Below, in pieces: positions 25,431 to 34,466 of a stretch of DNA of 64,000 bases. Source of the stretch: Alphaproteobacteria bacterium (GTDB taxonomy: Bacteria > Pseudomonadota > Alphaproteobacteria > Micropepsales > Micropepsaceae); the NCBI GenBank assembly GCA_025350465.1, contig JANXXU010000027.1, forward strand, positions 1-64,000. The letters are read 5' to 3'. A program made the position numbers and the translations under genes. The stretch's first letter is position 1, and each line of letters starts with the position of its first letter. The notes under the pieces were generated by a model that had not been told where the DNA came from, did no database searches, and worked only from the letters and a program-made list of their open reading frames with translations.

Positions 25431-27719
25431 CTACCAGTAGAGCTTCACGCCGCCTTGGCCGTTAAATCCGGTCACGTCGGAATTCAAGCCGTCGGTCCAG
25501 CCGACATTGCCGAAGAGAGCCACACGCTCGCCGACGTAAGCCGTCACGCCTGCCTGCGCATCCAATAGATTCGACTGCGTATCGGCGTTGACCACGGCGG
25601 TACCCATCGACACTTTATTGCCACCGGCGAAATCGTCGACGTAAGCAACGGCAACGTAGGGTGCGATTTTCCCGTTCGAGAACGAGCCGTCCACGCGCAG
25701 CGTCGCCTTTCCGAGCCATGAGCTTGCGTCTTCGTTGACGCCCGCGATCAGGCACGAATTGCCGCAGCTTGTGCCGTCGTAGTCGACCTCTCCGATCAGG
25801 CCCACCTGCAATTGACCGAGCGGCCAACGCATGCCGACTTGGGCCGAACCGATCATACCGTTGGCGGTTGCCGATTTCGGCGCGAAGACAGGGCCGTCGA
25901 AGGTCCAATCGGTCGTCGAGTAACCCGCCGACAAGTTCATGAAGACGCTGTTGCGCGCATAGGCCGCGTAACCTTCCACTACACCTTGATTGCCGTCGAG
26001 CTTGGCCATACCTGCCGGCGTTGTCAGATCGACCGAGGAATTGCCATAGCCTCCCGATACGCCAAGACGGACATCCTCATTCGCCGCGAAGTCGATGCCG
26101 CCCGAACCGCATGAGAAGTCCTGGTTCATATCGATGCCGGTGTCAGCGCCGGTGTTGCGGTTGCCGCCGGCGTATTTGACCCAGGCTCGTCCATGCTGCC
26201 CGACGCTTTGTCCGTCGTTCGTGCGCTCAAGTCCACGGAAGCAAGCGTCGGTCATCGTCCGGCCCGCCGAAAGCAACGCCGCGTGGCCCCAGATTTCTTC
26301 GCGCACGCCCGACCGCAGGAAGAAGCTGTCCGGGCCGCTCGTCGGCACGTAGTTCAGAAAATACTGGAAGCCGCCATTGAACGCCGGCGCAGCAAGTTGG
26401 AACGCCGTCGACGAGACCGTGCCATCCACCCTGAAAAGCTCGAACCCGTTGCCCGTCGTGGCAATTCCAGTCCCAGGCGCGTTGATCTGCGACACCGTCA
26501 CCGCCGTTGTCGCACCCGTAGCGTTGCCGGTGACGTGGAAGAAATCATGGGTCGTGCCGTTGACTGGCGTTGCGGCCGCGAGATTGACTTCCATCGTCGC
26601 CGTCGCGCCCGGCAAAGCATTGTAGCTCGCCGTGGTGATGATGCCGGGCGAGTTGCCCGGCGCGATGTTGCCCGCGCTGACGATGCCGCCCAGGAAATTA
26701 CCGTCGCCGCCGAGCTTGCCGCCGGCGTTCACCGTCGTCTGACCGTTGATCACAAAGGGATTGGCAACGGTGCCGCCCTTCAGCACGCCGCCTGATTTGA
26801 CGAGCGCCGTGTCGCTGACCGCGACGCCGGGGCTGATGTTCATGGTGCCTGTGTTTTCAACCTCGACCGCGCCGATCAGATTGGCGCTCAGCGTCTGGTT
26901 CTCGCCAGGCACTGCAATGACGCCATATTTCAGGTGCGACCAATAGAACGTGTTCGGCGTCGTGTTGTTGGTCGTCGCGTTGAGGAAGATGAATGACAGT
27001 GCATTCGTTGGGTCGTCGATCAGAGTCTGGCCGCTGCCGTTCGAAAGCATGAATGTCGCGACCAGAACGCCGTTGAAGTAGTAGTTGTAGCGGTCGCCGC
27101 GATACTCGATCCGTACGTTGTTGAAAGCGCCGAAATTCACGATTGCAGTGGTCGAAATGTTGTTGCCCGTGTTGTCATCGAATCCCCAGATGAAAGTTCC
27201 GGGCGTGTCGCCATTGCGAAAGCGCAGGATCGGAAAACCATTCGTCTGCGCGGGCGACGTGCCGTCAATCTCTCCCCACAATCCCACTGATGTGAAATTG
27301 CCGTAGAAATTGTTCTGGTGCGTTCCGTCCTGCGTGACAGTCGCCGCAATATTCCACGCCGACGGAATGAAGAGATCGACCGACGCGAAGGCCTCGCCGG
27401 CAGGCAGTCCCGTCGTGCCCTTGATGCCTTGCGTCGAATAGAACTGCGATTGGCAACAGCCGTTGCGATTGTCGGCGTAGCCGTTGGGGCCGAGGTCGAT
27501 CTGCATGACGTCGGTGCGCCCGCCGAACGAGACGGGGAATGTATAGTTGTCTGCGTTGTAGCGATCGACGGTCCAGTTGAGACCGCCGTATGAGAAGGGC
27601 GGCGTCGCTGCAGATGCGATGCCAATGCTCGCGAAAAGCGCTGCGGCTACAACTCCAACAAGGGTTCGATTTTTTGAACAAAGACGGCGCGACGACGCGC
27701 GAATTGCAGCGCTACCCAT
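25431..27719 (-). CDS. Autotransporter-like outer-membrane beta-barrel protein
   Basis: A 762-aa surface protein. The start is the ATG at 27719, behind GGGGGG at a 7-nt spacing. A long signal peptide (to about residue 38, ending IASA) is followed by a globular domain with a pair of adjacent cysteines, resembling a jelly-roll/lectin-like module. Next comes a Gly/Asn/Thr-rich passenger with the repeat-like GGKLGGDGNFLGGIVSAGN typical of beta-helix autotransporters. The C-terminal 260 residues are alternating strands ending in an aromatic Trp, as in autotransporter barrels. A terminator follows it. Function is unknown; adhesion or glycan binding is a guess. Confidence 0.8.
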   Translation of the reverse strand: MGSAAIRASSRRLCSKNRTLVGVVAAALFASIGIASAATPPFSYGGLNWTVDRYNADNYTFPVSFGGRTDVMQIDLGPNGYADNRNGCCQSQFYSTQGIKGTTGLPAGEAFASVDLFIPSAWNIAATVTQDGTHQNNFYGNFTSVGLWGEIDGTSPAQTNGFPILRFRNGDTPGTFIWGFDDNTGNNISTTAIVNFGAFNNVRIEYRGDRYNYYFNGVLVATFMLSNGSGQTLIDDPTNALSFIFLNATTNNTTPNTFYWSHLKYGVIAVPGENQTLSANLIGAVEVENTGTMNISPGVAVSDTALVKSGGVLKGGTVANPFVINGQTTVNAGGKLGGDGNFLGGIVSAGNIAPGNSPGIITTASYNALPGATATMEVNLAAATPVNGTTHDFFHVTGNATGATTAVTVSQINAPGTGIATTGNGFELFRVDGTVSSTAFQLAAPAFNGGFQYFLNYVPTSGPDSFFLRSGVREEIWGHAALLSAGRTMTDACFRGLERTNDGQSVGQHGRAWVKYAGGNRNTGADTGIDMNQDFSCGSGGIDFAANEDVRLGVSGGYGNSSVDLTTPAGMAKLDGNQGVVEGYAAYARNSVFMNLSAGYSTTDWTFDGPVFAPKSATANGMIGSAQVGMRWPLGQLQVGLIGEVDYDGTSCGNSCLIAGVNEDASSWLGKATLRVDGSFSNGKIAPYVAVAYVDDFAGGNKVSMGTAVVNADTQSNLLDAQAGVTAYVGERVALFGNVGWTDGLNSDVTGFNGQGGVKLYW

Positions 27720-27992
27720 GACTAGGCCCCCCAAGCCTTATTTACCTGGCGGTAGTGGGCGCGTTAATCATTTAATCCGTCAAGTTGAAACGGGGCGGAC
27801 CTGCAAGTTCTACGTGGTTCCGCCACGACTGTGGCGAGGGCGCACCTGGTTTCAGGCCCGTGCTTCTCAAGCGGGCGAGCGACGTTCGTCGCACTCGCCT
27901 GGTAGGCGGATAGCGAGGATGCCTGCAGCCAGCTGGATGAATGATACTCCTACACTGACCAACCGCGAACCGCGAACAATGAGCCTCTCGTT

Positions 27993-29627
27993 TTACGTGG
28001 CTGTGGAGGCCTCCTGGCCAACGCATTCTCTTGCCACGGCCTCTGCGACTTTGATGCCGTCTATCGCGGCCGAGAGGATTCCGCCGGCGTAACCGGCACC
28101 TTCTCCGGCTGGATAAAGACCGCGCGTATTGACGCTCTGAAAATCGGCGCCGCGACGAATTGAAATCGGCGAAGATGTACGCGTTTCGACACCGGTGAGT
28201 ACCGCGTCCTCCATGACGAAACCTCGTATCTGGCGGTCGAAGGCGGGAAGCGCCTCTCGGATCGCGGTAATGGCATAGTCGGGCAAACACGTCGAAAGAT
28301 CGGTGGGACGCACCGACGGCTTGTAGGAGGGTACGACGGTGCCAAGCGACGTCGACGAACGACCGGCGACGAAGTCTCCGACAAGCTGGCCGGGCGCCGA
28401 GTAGTCGCGGCCGCCCGCTTCAAATGCGCGCTCCTCCCAGTGCCGTTGAAACGCGACGCCTGCCAGCACGTGACCTGGGTAGTCCGCAGGCGTGATGCCG
28501 ACAACGATGCCGGCGTTCGCATTGCGCTCGTTGCGCGAATACTGGCTCATGCCGTTGGTGACGACGCGCCCTGGCTCTGACGCCGTTGCCACCACCGTGC
28601 CGCCGGGGCACATGCAAAAGCTGTAGACCGTGCGGCCATTGGCGCAGTGATGAACGAGCTTGTAATCCGCCGCACCCAGCAGCTTATTGCCGGCGTTTGG
28701 TCCATAGCGGCAATGATCGATGAGCGATTGCGGGTGCTCGATGCGATAGCCGATCGAGAACGGCTTGGCCTCAAGATAAACACCCTCGTCGAACAGCATT
28801 TGAAACGTGTCGCGTGCGCTGTGCCCGACCGCCAGAACGGCATTATCCGTCTCGATCGATGAGCCGTCGGCGCAGACGAGACCCTCGACGCGACGTTCAC
28901 CGCCTCGCGATTTGCCGACTACGATGCGCTCGACGCGCGTCTGAAAGCGAAACTCGCCGCCGAGCGCCTCGATCGTCGCGCGCATATTTTCGACCATGCC
29001 CACCAAGCGAAACGTGCCGATATGGGGTTTCGCGACATAAAGGATTTCGGGCGGCGCCCCGGCCTTGACGAATTCGGTCAAGACCTTACGGCTGAGGAAG
29101 CGCGGGTCTTTGACCTGGCTGTAGAGCTTGCCATCGGAAAAGGTTCCCGCGCCGCCTTCGCCGAACTGTGCATTGGATTCCGGATTGAGCACGCGGCGGC
29201 GCCAAAAGCCGAACGTGTCCTTGGTGCGTTCGCGCACAACCTTGCCGCGCTCCAGGATCAGCGGACGAAATCCCATCTGCGCCAAAATGAGCGCGGCGAA
29301 GAGGCCGCACGGTCCGGTGCCGATGACAACGGGCCGGCGGGCGGGAGGCGTCGATCGTTGGGTCACGAAGCGGTAGGCCATGTCCGGGGTCGGCGCGACG
29401 TTTCTGTCGCCCGTTAGGCGCTTCAGAACCGAAGCCTCGTCCTTCAGCTCGATATCGAGCGTGTAGGTGAGCAAAATCGCTTTGGGCTTGCGCGCATCCG
29501 CGGCCCGCCGGAACACCGAAAAGTCGACAAGATCGCGCGACGCAATGCCCAGCCGCTTGAGAAGCGCCGCGCGCAAGTCGGCGTCGGTGTGGTCCAGCGG
29601 GAGTTTAAGGTCTGTCAAACGCAACAT
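27993..29627 (-). CDS. NAD(P)/FAD-dependent dehydrogenase (COG2509 type)
   Basis: A 544-aa flavoprotein of a widespread but poorly characterised family. After an N-terminal domain of about 95 residues of mixed alpha/beta, the FAD-binding motif GTGPCG is at residues 103-108. It is followed by NAQFGEGGAGTFSDGKLYSQ and the late NTRGLYPAGEGAGYAGGI FAD-contact stretch, both diagnostic of the family. No signal peptide is present. It is divergent from the class III alcohol dehydrogenase gene. A 273-bp gap separates it from the autotransporter gene; I see no gene there. Physiological substrates are not known. Confidence 0.88.
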   Translation of the reverse strand: MLRLTDLKLPLDHTDADLRAALLKRLGIASRDLVDFSVFRRAADARKPKAILLTYTLDIELKDEASVLKRLTGDRNVAPTPDMAYRFVTQRSTPPARRPVVIGTGPCGLFAALILAQMGFRPLILERGKVVRERTKDTFGFWRRRVLNPESNAQFGEGGAGTFSDGKLYSQVKDPRFLSRKVLTEFVKAGAPPEILYVAKPHIGTFRLVGMVENMRATIEALGGEFRFQTRVERIVVGKSRGGERRVEGLVCADGSSIETDNAVLAVGHSARDTFQMLFDEGVYLEAKPFSIGYRIEHPQSLIDHCRYGPNAGNKLLGAADYKLVHHCANGRTVYSFCMCPGGTVVATASEPGRVVTNGMSQYSRNERNANAGIVVGITPADYPGHVLAGVAFQRHWEERAFEAGGRDYSAPGQLVGDFVAGRSSTSLGTVVPSYKPSVRPTDLSTCLPDYAITAIREALPAFDRQIRGFVMEDAVLTGVETRTSSPISIRRGADFQSVNTRGLYPAGEGAGYAGGILSAAIDGIKVAEAVARECVGQEASTAT

Positions 29628-29726
29628 AATGATCGCTTAGCGAGCCGCCGCCGATTGCGCAACCTGTTGCGATTTTCGATCTGCCGCGCTTTATGTGGTT
29701 GCTCATATATTGCTCGAGGTCATCCA

Positions 29727-30836
29727 ATGGACGTTCGCGCCGCCGTGGCGTTTGAGGCCGGAAAGCCGCTGTCGATCGAAACCGTCAAGCTCGACGGACC
29801 GCGCGCCGGCGAGGTGCTGATCGAAATTAAGGCCACGGGCATTTGTCACACCGACAAGTTCACGCTGTCCGGCGCTGATCCCGAAGGCCTCTTCCCGGCG
29901 ATCCTGGGGCACGAAGGCGCGGGGATCGTGCGTGAGGTTGGTGCGGGCGTGTCAAACGTTACCGTCGGCGACCATGTAATCCCGCTCTACACGCCCGAAT
30001 GCCGCGAGTGCGATTACTGCACCAGCCGCAAGACCAACCTCTGCCAGAAAATTCGTATCACCCAGGGACGGGGGCTGATGCCGGACGGCTCGAGCCGTTT
30101 CTCATTAAAGGGCAAGCCCGTTCTCCACTACATGGGCTGCTCCACCTTTGCGAATTTCACGGTGCTGCCCGAGATCGCTGTCGCCCGGGTGCGCAAGGAC
30201 GCCCCCTTCGACAAAATCTGCTACATCGGCTGCGGCGTCACGACCGGCATCGGCGCCGTTATCTTCACCGCCAAAGTGGAGCCCGGCGCAACTGTCGTGG
30301 TGTTCGGACTCGGCGGCATCGGGCTCAACGTCGTGCAGGGCGCGAAGCTTGCCGGCGCCGGCGTGATCGTCGGCGTCGACGTGAATCCAAAGCGCGAAGT
30401 CTTAGGCCGCAAGTTCGGCATGACGCATTTCGTCAACCCGAAGGAAATCAAGGGCGACCTTGTCGCGCACATCGTCGAGTTAACGAAGGGCGGCGCCGAC
30501 TACAGTTTCGAGTGTGTCGGCAACACGACGCTGATGCGCCAGGCGCTCGAGTGCTGTCACAAGGGGTGGGGCATTTCGACGATCATTGGCGTAGCCGGGG
30601 CAGGGCAGGAGATCTCGACGCGTCCGTTCCAGCTCGTGACGGGCCGCGTCTGGCAAGGCTCGGCCTTCGGCGGCGCTCGCGGCCGCACCGATGTACCCAG
30701 AATTGTCGATTGGTACATGGAGAAGAAGATCAACATCGACGACCTGATCACGCACACGCTGCCGCTGGAGCGCATCAACGAAGGCTTCGACTTAATGGAA
30801 CGGGGCGAGTCGATACGCAGCGTGGTGGTTTACTGA
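29727..30836 (+). CDS. adhC: S-(hydroxymethyl)glutathione dehydrogenase / class III alcohol dehydrogenase
   Basis: An NAD-dependent zinc enzyme that oxidises the glutathione adduct of formaldehyde; members also reduce S-nitrosoglutathione. The protein is 369 aa from the ATG at 29727. Catalytic zinc ligands are C40, H62 and the cysteine in IGCGVTTG. The structural zinc site is C92, C95, C98 and C106. The NAD site is GLGGIGL. The class III signature loop PECRECDYCTS is present. A longer upstream reading exists but lacks a ribosome site. A globin gene follows after 44 nt. Confidence 0.93.
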   Translation: MDVRAAVAFEAGKPLSIETVKLDGPRAGEVLIEIKATGICHTDKFTLSGADPEGLFPAILGHEGAGIVREVGAGVSNVTVGDHVIPLYTPECRECDYCTSRKTNLCQKIRITQGRGLMPDGSSRFSLKGKPVLHYMGCSTFANFTVLPEIAVARVRKDAPFDKICYIGCGVTTGIGAVIFTAKVEPGATVVVFGLGGIGLNVVQGAKLAGAGVIVGVDVNPKREVLGRKFGMTHFVNPKEIKGDLVAHIVELTKGGADYSFECVGNTTLMRQALECCHKGWGISTIIGVAGAGQEISTRPFQLVTGRVWQGSAFGGARGRTDVPRIVDWYMEKKINIDDLITHTLPLERINEGFDLMERGESIRSVVVY

Positions 30837-30880
30837 GGGCGCTTGCGCCGTCGGCGGTCTTCGCGCCAAACTTCGCGCAC

Positions 30881-31279
30881 ATGGATGCCGAGGCGATTAT
30901 GTGCAGCCTTGAACTCGTCGCCGCACGCGGCGATCCGACGGCGCTCGTCTATGCGCGTCTCTTTGCTCAGTATCCGCAGATGGAAGCCCTCTTCGTTCGC
31001 GACGTGAACTGCGCGGTGCGGGGGAACATGCTGGCGGAGGTGATCACCGCGTTGCTTGATTTCGTCGACGCCAACAATTACGGCGGCAACTTTATGCGCG
31101 CTGAGATCGTCAACCACGAGCATCTGGGGGTGCCGCCGCAGCATTTCGGGGCTTTTTTTACAACACTGCGCGACGTTTTCGCCAACATACTCGGAGCTGA
31201 GTGGACGCCGAACATCGATGCCGCATGGGCTGAATTGTTGGCGCGGATTGACGGTGTTCTGCTCGAAAAATCCGCCTGA
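30881..31279 (+). CDS. Globin-family protein
   Basis: A 132-aa protein that resembles a single-domain bacterial globin. It has the helix A-B pattern VYARLFAQYPQMEALF, a middle helix around RGNMLAEVITALLDFVD, then NHEHLGVPPQHF, where H79 aligns with the proximal heme ligand. The GH region WTPNIDAAWAELLARI is classical. The distal residue cannot be assigned with confidence. It follows the class III alcohol dehydrogenase by 44 nt and converges on the DUF1287 gene with 4 nt between them. Heme and O2/NO binding is inferred from the fold; the start codon lacks a good Shine-Dalgarno, so a non-ATG start upstream is possible. Confidence 0.78.
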   Translation: MDAEAIMCSLELVAARGDPTALVYARLFAQYPQMEALFVRDVNCAVRGNMLAEVITALLDFVDANNYGGNFMRAEIVNHEHLGVPPQHFGAFFTTLRDVFANILGAEWTPNIDAAWAELLARIDGVLLEKSA

Positions 31280-31283
31280 AGGT

Positions 31284-32081
31284 TCAGGGCGCGGGCGGAG
31301 CGGCCGTCGGTTGTGATTGCACCGCGTCCGTTGCCACAGGCTGAATAGGCGGCGCATCCGCCGGTTTTGCCGAGGCCTCGAAAGGCGCCGGCAGGGTTTC
31401 AGGCTTCAAGCCGCCTTCGAACCGATAATGTCCGATGATTTTGTACTCGAAGAGTTTGTCCTCGACGTGCGGACCAGAAGAGATGTTGTGCATGACGAGC
31501 GGACGCAGGTGCTTCTTCGACCATTTGCGCGTCACTAGTCCGATGTGCAGTTGGAAATTGTCGAGATCCCAAATGATCACCTCGCCGGGTTTGTAGTCTT
31601 TGCCGGCGTTGGTGATCGGTAAGACGTCGGCATTGCGATTGAAGAACGCCTGCAGATTGTAGACGCGCCTGTGATCGATATTCGGATCGGGGGCGCTCAA
31701 ATGATATTTTCTCGGGTAGGCGGCAAAATCGCGCACCATGTCCTCGTGCACAAGTTGCTGCAGATCCACGCCCACAAGACGATAGGCTCGCACGACCTCG
31801 TCCGTGCAAGTGCCGCGGTCCGCAGGTACATCGCCCATCGGATAGGCCATCGGATACCCGGAGCCGTCGTAAATGACATGATGGTGCGCGCGCTCTTCGG
31901 CGGCTGCCGCGAGGCGCAGGGCGAAGGGTAGCTTGAGGCTCAGCCATTCTGGCCTCGGCTTGGACGCCGGCGCCACACGGGCCGCTGTCGGCGCTACGGG
32001 GGCGGTCGCCAGCTCCGGTGCCGCTGAGGCTAGGCCGCAGGCGAGGACCGTCGGAAAGACCATCGAGAGGCTGCGAAACAC
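31284..32081 (-). CDS. DUF1287 exported protein
   Basis: A 265-aa periplasmic protein. The start is GTG at 32081, placed 7 nt after AGGAG; it opens a signal peptide ending near residue 22 (GLASA). A later ATG at 32063 is the alternative. The core from about residue 75 matches DUF1287: YDGSGYPMAYPMGDVP, RGTCTDEVVRAYRLVG, PDPNIDHRRVYNLQAFF and GEVIIWDL...HIGLV, with conserved Cys, Asp and His that suggest an NlpC/P60-like papain fold. The C-terminal 40 residues are Pro/Ala-rich. Its role is not established; peptidoglycan or peptide hydrolysis is plausible. Confidence 0.85.
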   Translation of the reverse strand: MFRSLSMVFPTVLACGLASAAPELATAPVAPTAARVAPASKPRPEWLSLKLPFALRLAAAAEERAHHHVIYDGSGYPMAYPMGDVPADRGTCTDEVVRAYRLVGVDLQQLVHEDMVRDFAAYPRKYHLSAPDPNIDHRRVYNLQAFFNRNADVLPITNAGKDYKPGEVIIWDLDNFQLHIGLVTRKWSKKHLRPLVMHNISSGPHVEDKLFEYKIIGHYRFEGGLKPETLPAPFEASAKPADAPPIQPVATDAVQSQPTAAPPAP

Positions 32082-32210
32082 CTGCCAACTCCTGGATTTG
32101 CCACCAAGAATGCGCTGCCGGACGCCCCCTCGGCAACCTGGCTTTACCGACGGAAGGCGGCACCCTAGTCTCCGCTCCAAACTCCGAATCCGAGAGCCCG
32201 CCTCGCACGT

Positions 32211-32594
32211 ATGATCAAATTCTTCAATTGGTTGCTGACCTGGTGGAACGGATCGACCTTGGGCACACGGATCTACACGTGGCGCCAAGGGCATTTCGTC
32301 GGCGAGGACATTTTCGGCAACCGCTATTTTCACGACAAGACAGGGCGCCGGCGCTGGGTGCTGTACAAGACGATCGCAGAGGCTAGTCAGGTACCCGCCG
32401 AATGGCACGGCTGGCTTCACCACACGTTTGCTGATCCGCCGACGATGGATCCTCCGCACGTCCAGCCGTGGGAGAAGGAACATGTCCCGAACCTAACCGG
32501 GACGCCTTACGCTTATCGCCCTTCGGGCAGCCTGCTTGCCTCGGGGCAACGCCCGCCGGCGACCGGCGACTATGAGGCCTGGCGGCCGGAATAA
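32211..32594 (+). CDS. NADH:ubiquinone oxidoreductase accessory subunit NDUFA12
   Basis: A 127-aa accessory subunit of respiratory complex I, shared by alphaproteobacteria and mitochondria. Diagnostic stretches are FGNRYFHDKTGRRRWVLYK near residue 45 and VPAEWHGWLHHTFADPP near residue 65, which sit on the peripheral arm. The Pro-rich tail is usual. It begins a string with MlaD-like and DUF2155 genes that is often found together in alphaproteobacteria, and is a good marker of the lineage. Confidence 0.93.
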   Translation: MIKFFNWLLTWWNGSTLGTRIYTWRQGHFVGEDIFGNRYFHDKTGRRRWVLYKTIAEASQVPAEWHGWLHHTFADPPTMDPPHVQPWEKEHVPNLTGTPYAYRPSGSLLASGQRPPATGDYEAWRPE

Positions 32595-32621
32595 ATCTTT
32601 TTTGGACGAGGGTTGCGCCCA

Positions 32622-33137
32622 ATGCAGAACAGTTTCGTAGAAACCTTGATCGGCGCCGCCGTGCTCGTCATCGCCGGCGCGTTTTTCTTCTACGCCTATA
32701 ACCGCACAGACGCCGGTACGGTCTCCGGCTATCAACTGACCGCCAAATTCGATCGCATCGACGGTATTGCGATCGGCGCCGACGTGCGCATGTCGGGCAT
32801 CAAGATCGGCACGGTGACGGGCGAGGAATTGGATCAAAAGACCTACCGCGCGCTCGTTCGCATGTCGGTCCGCTCGGATATCAAGATTCCCGATGACTCC
32901 TCGATCCGTGTCGCGACCGTCGGTTTGCTCGGCGGCTCGTTTCTGTCCGTCTCGCCAGGCGGCAACGACACGTCGCTGGCTGCCGGTGGCGAGTTCCCGG
33001 TGACGCAAGGCTCGATCGACCTCATAGGTTTACTGGGCAAAACGATGTTCAACGGCGACGACTCAAAACCGAAGCCGAACAGTGGCGCGACTGCGCCCGC
33101 TCCAGGGACGACAGCACCGGCACAGTCCAATCCGTAA
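32622..33137 (+). CDS. mlaD: MCE-domain (MlaD-like) lipid-transport protein
   Basis: A 171-aa protein with one N-terminal membrane anchor (residues 5-25) and a periplasmic MCE domain. The domain includes AKFDRIDGIAIGADVRMSGIKIG and the central LLGGSFLSVSPGG, which forms the pore loop in hexamers (AKFDRIDGIAIG, then ADVRMSGIKIG, in order). MlaD subunits hold phospholipid between the ABC transporter and MlaC. The ATG at 32622 was chosen over a TTG three codons earlier. No mlaE, mlaF or mlaC genes are next to it. A Pro/Ala-rich tail ends the protein. Confidence 0.88.
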   Translation: MQNSFVETLIGAAVLVIAGAFFFYAYNRTDAGTVSGYQLTAKFDRIDGIAIGADVRMSGIKIGTVTGEELDQKTYRALVRMSVRSDIKIPDDSSIRVATVGLLGGSFLSVSPGGNDTSLAAGGEFPVTQGSIDLIGLLGKTMFNGDDSKPKPNSGATAPAPGTTAPAQSNP

Positions 33138-33160
33138 TCGTTGGTTATTGGGTGACTTCG

Positions 33161-33739
33161 ATGGGTAAGCTTACAGCCGCTGCGGCTCTTGCCGCGCTTC
33201 TCGCATCGGTCAGTTTTGCGCTCGCGGCGCCGACTGCTGCGACTGCGCCGCCGCCGGTCGCACCGACGACTTCGGCCCCGACCGAACCGCCGGATGACGG
33301 AATGCCGCCAGTCGAGACCTTGCCGTTGCCGCCCGTCCAACCCTCGCCGCTGACGCCGCCCCCGCCCGTCGACACTCCGCCGCCCAAACCGCTCGCGTCG
33401 CCCGTTGTCGTCGGCGTCGTGCTCGGCGGGCTCGACAAGATCGCGGCACGCACGGCGCGCTTCGAGGCCGATATCAATCAGCAGGTATTTTACAACACGC
33501 TGATCGTCACCGCTCGCGTCTGCAAAACGCGCCCGCCCGAGGAGCCACCGGAGTCTGCGGCCTATATCGATATTCAGGAACGCAAACCGGACGGCACGAC
33601 GGCTAACATCTTCTCAGGCTGGATGTTTGCCTCGAGTCCGGCACTCAACGCACTCGAGCATCCGGTCTATGACATCTGGGTAATCAGCTGCAAAACCGTG
33701 CCGCCCGATACGGCCGCACCTGCTCCGCCCAACTCATAG
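33161..33739 (+). CDS. DUF2155 exported protein
   Basis: A 192-aa secreted protein with a signal peptide ending near ALAA at residue 23, a proline-rich linker (about residues 30-80), then the DUF2155 domain beginning with VVVGVVLGGLDKIAARTARF. Two cysteines (in VCKTRP and ISCKT) bracket the domain and may form a disulphide. The domain is known from alphaproteobacteria without an assigned function. The ATG at 33161 replaces a GTG three codons upstream. Its last 73 nt overlap the 3' end of the convergent aat gene, so its C-terminal tail beyond ISCK is encoded opposite Aat codons. Confidence 0.85.
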   Translation: MGKLTAAAALAALLASVSFALAAPTAATAPPPVAPTTSAPTEPPDDGMPPVETLPLPPVQPSPLTPPPPVDTPPPKPLASPVVVGVVLGGLDKIAARTARFEADINQQVFYNTLIVTARVCKTRPPEEPPESAAYIDIQERKPDGTTANIFSGWMFASSPALNALEHPVYDIWVISCKTVPPDTAAPAPPNS

Positions 33740-34353
33740 AAATTCGCGCGCGCGTCGACCGCAGGTCGCAGCATGTCGTGATAGCGCCCGCGCGGAATCT
33801 CGATCGCTCCGAATTGCGAGAGATGTTCGGTAACGAATTGCGTGTCGAGCAGTTTGTATTTCCCAACCTTCAAGCGAGCCACCAAATGCGCCAGCGCGAT
33901 CTTACTCGCGTCACGCCGCTCGCTGAACATGCTCTCGCCGAAAAAAGCACCACCCACTGAGACGCCATAGAGGCCGCCGATCAGTTCGTCACAATCGTAG
34001 ACTTCGACACTGTGTGCGTGGCCGGCGCGATGCAGCTCGACATATGATCGCTCGATTACATCGTTGATCCAGGTTTTTGGCCGGCCGCGCGCCGGCTTGG
34101 CGCAGGCGGCAATCACCGTATCAAATGCGTTATCGACGCGGGTCACGAGCGGCGTCGTACGAACGGTGCGCGCTAGCCGCTTGGGCAGGTGGAAGGCGTC
34201 GAGCGGCAATATTCCGCGCCATTCGGGATCGATCCACATAATGTCGGGATCGTCCCGGGTCTCGGCCATTGGGAAGACGCCGTAGGAATAGGCCTGAATC
34301 AGGGCAGCGACCGAAATGGTTTCAGGCTTTGCCGGTCGGCGCGTGCGTGACAT
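33667..34353 (-). CDS. aat: Leucyl/phenylalanyl-tRNA-protein transferase
   Basis: Transfers Leu or Phe from aminoacyl-tRNA to proteins with N-terminal Arg or Lys, marking them for ClpS/ClpAP degradation. The 228-aa protein has the family opening AYSYGVFPMA, the block WIDPEWRGILPLDAFHLPKRL (in two parts: WIDPEWRGI and LPLDAFHLPKRL), and the catalytic core HSVEVYDCDELIGGLYGVSVG with FFGESMFS (the acyl-tRNA pocket). The stop codon lies inside the convergent DUF2155 gene (73-nt overlap). The residues beyond RYHDMLRPAV are less conserved in the family. Confidence 0.92.
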   Translation of the reverse strand: MSRTRRPAKPETISVAALIQAYSYGVFPMAETRDDPDIMWIDPEWRGILPLDAFHLPKRLARTVRTTPLVTRVDNAFDTVIAACAKPARGRPKTWINDVIERSYVELHRAGHAHSVEVYDCDELIGGLYGVSVGGAFFGESMFSERRDASKIALAHLVARLKVGKYKLLDTQFVTEHLSQFGAIEIPRGRYHDMLRPAVDARANFYELGGAGAAVSGGTVLQLITQMS

Positions 34354-34466
34354 GTCTGGATGCTACGCCAGAACCGGCGGATCTGCATTAGCATTGCGTT
34401 AGGAAATGCCGGCCGGTGGCGTGGTGCTTTACGTCAGGTTTACGCGGCCGGGTGATAATTCGCCTC

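Noticed and set aside
27720-27992. A small gene between the autotransporter gene and the FAD dehydrogenase gene
   Set aside because: Frames on both strands are Arg/Pro-rich, lack ribosome sites and have no family likeness. I could not separate them from chance.
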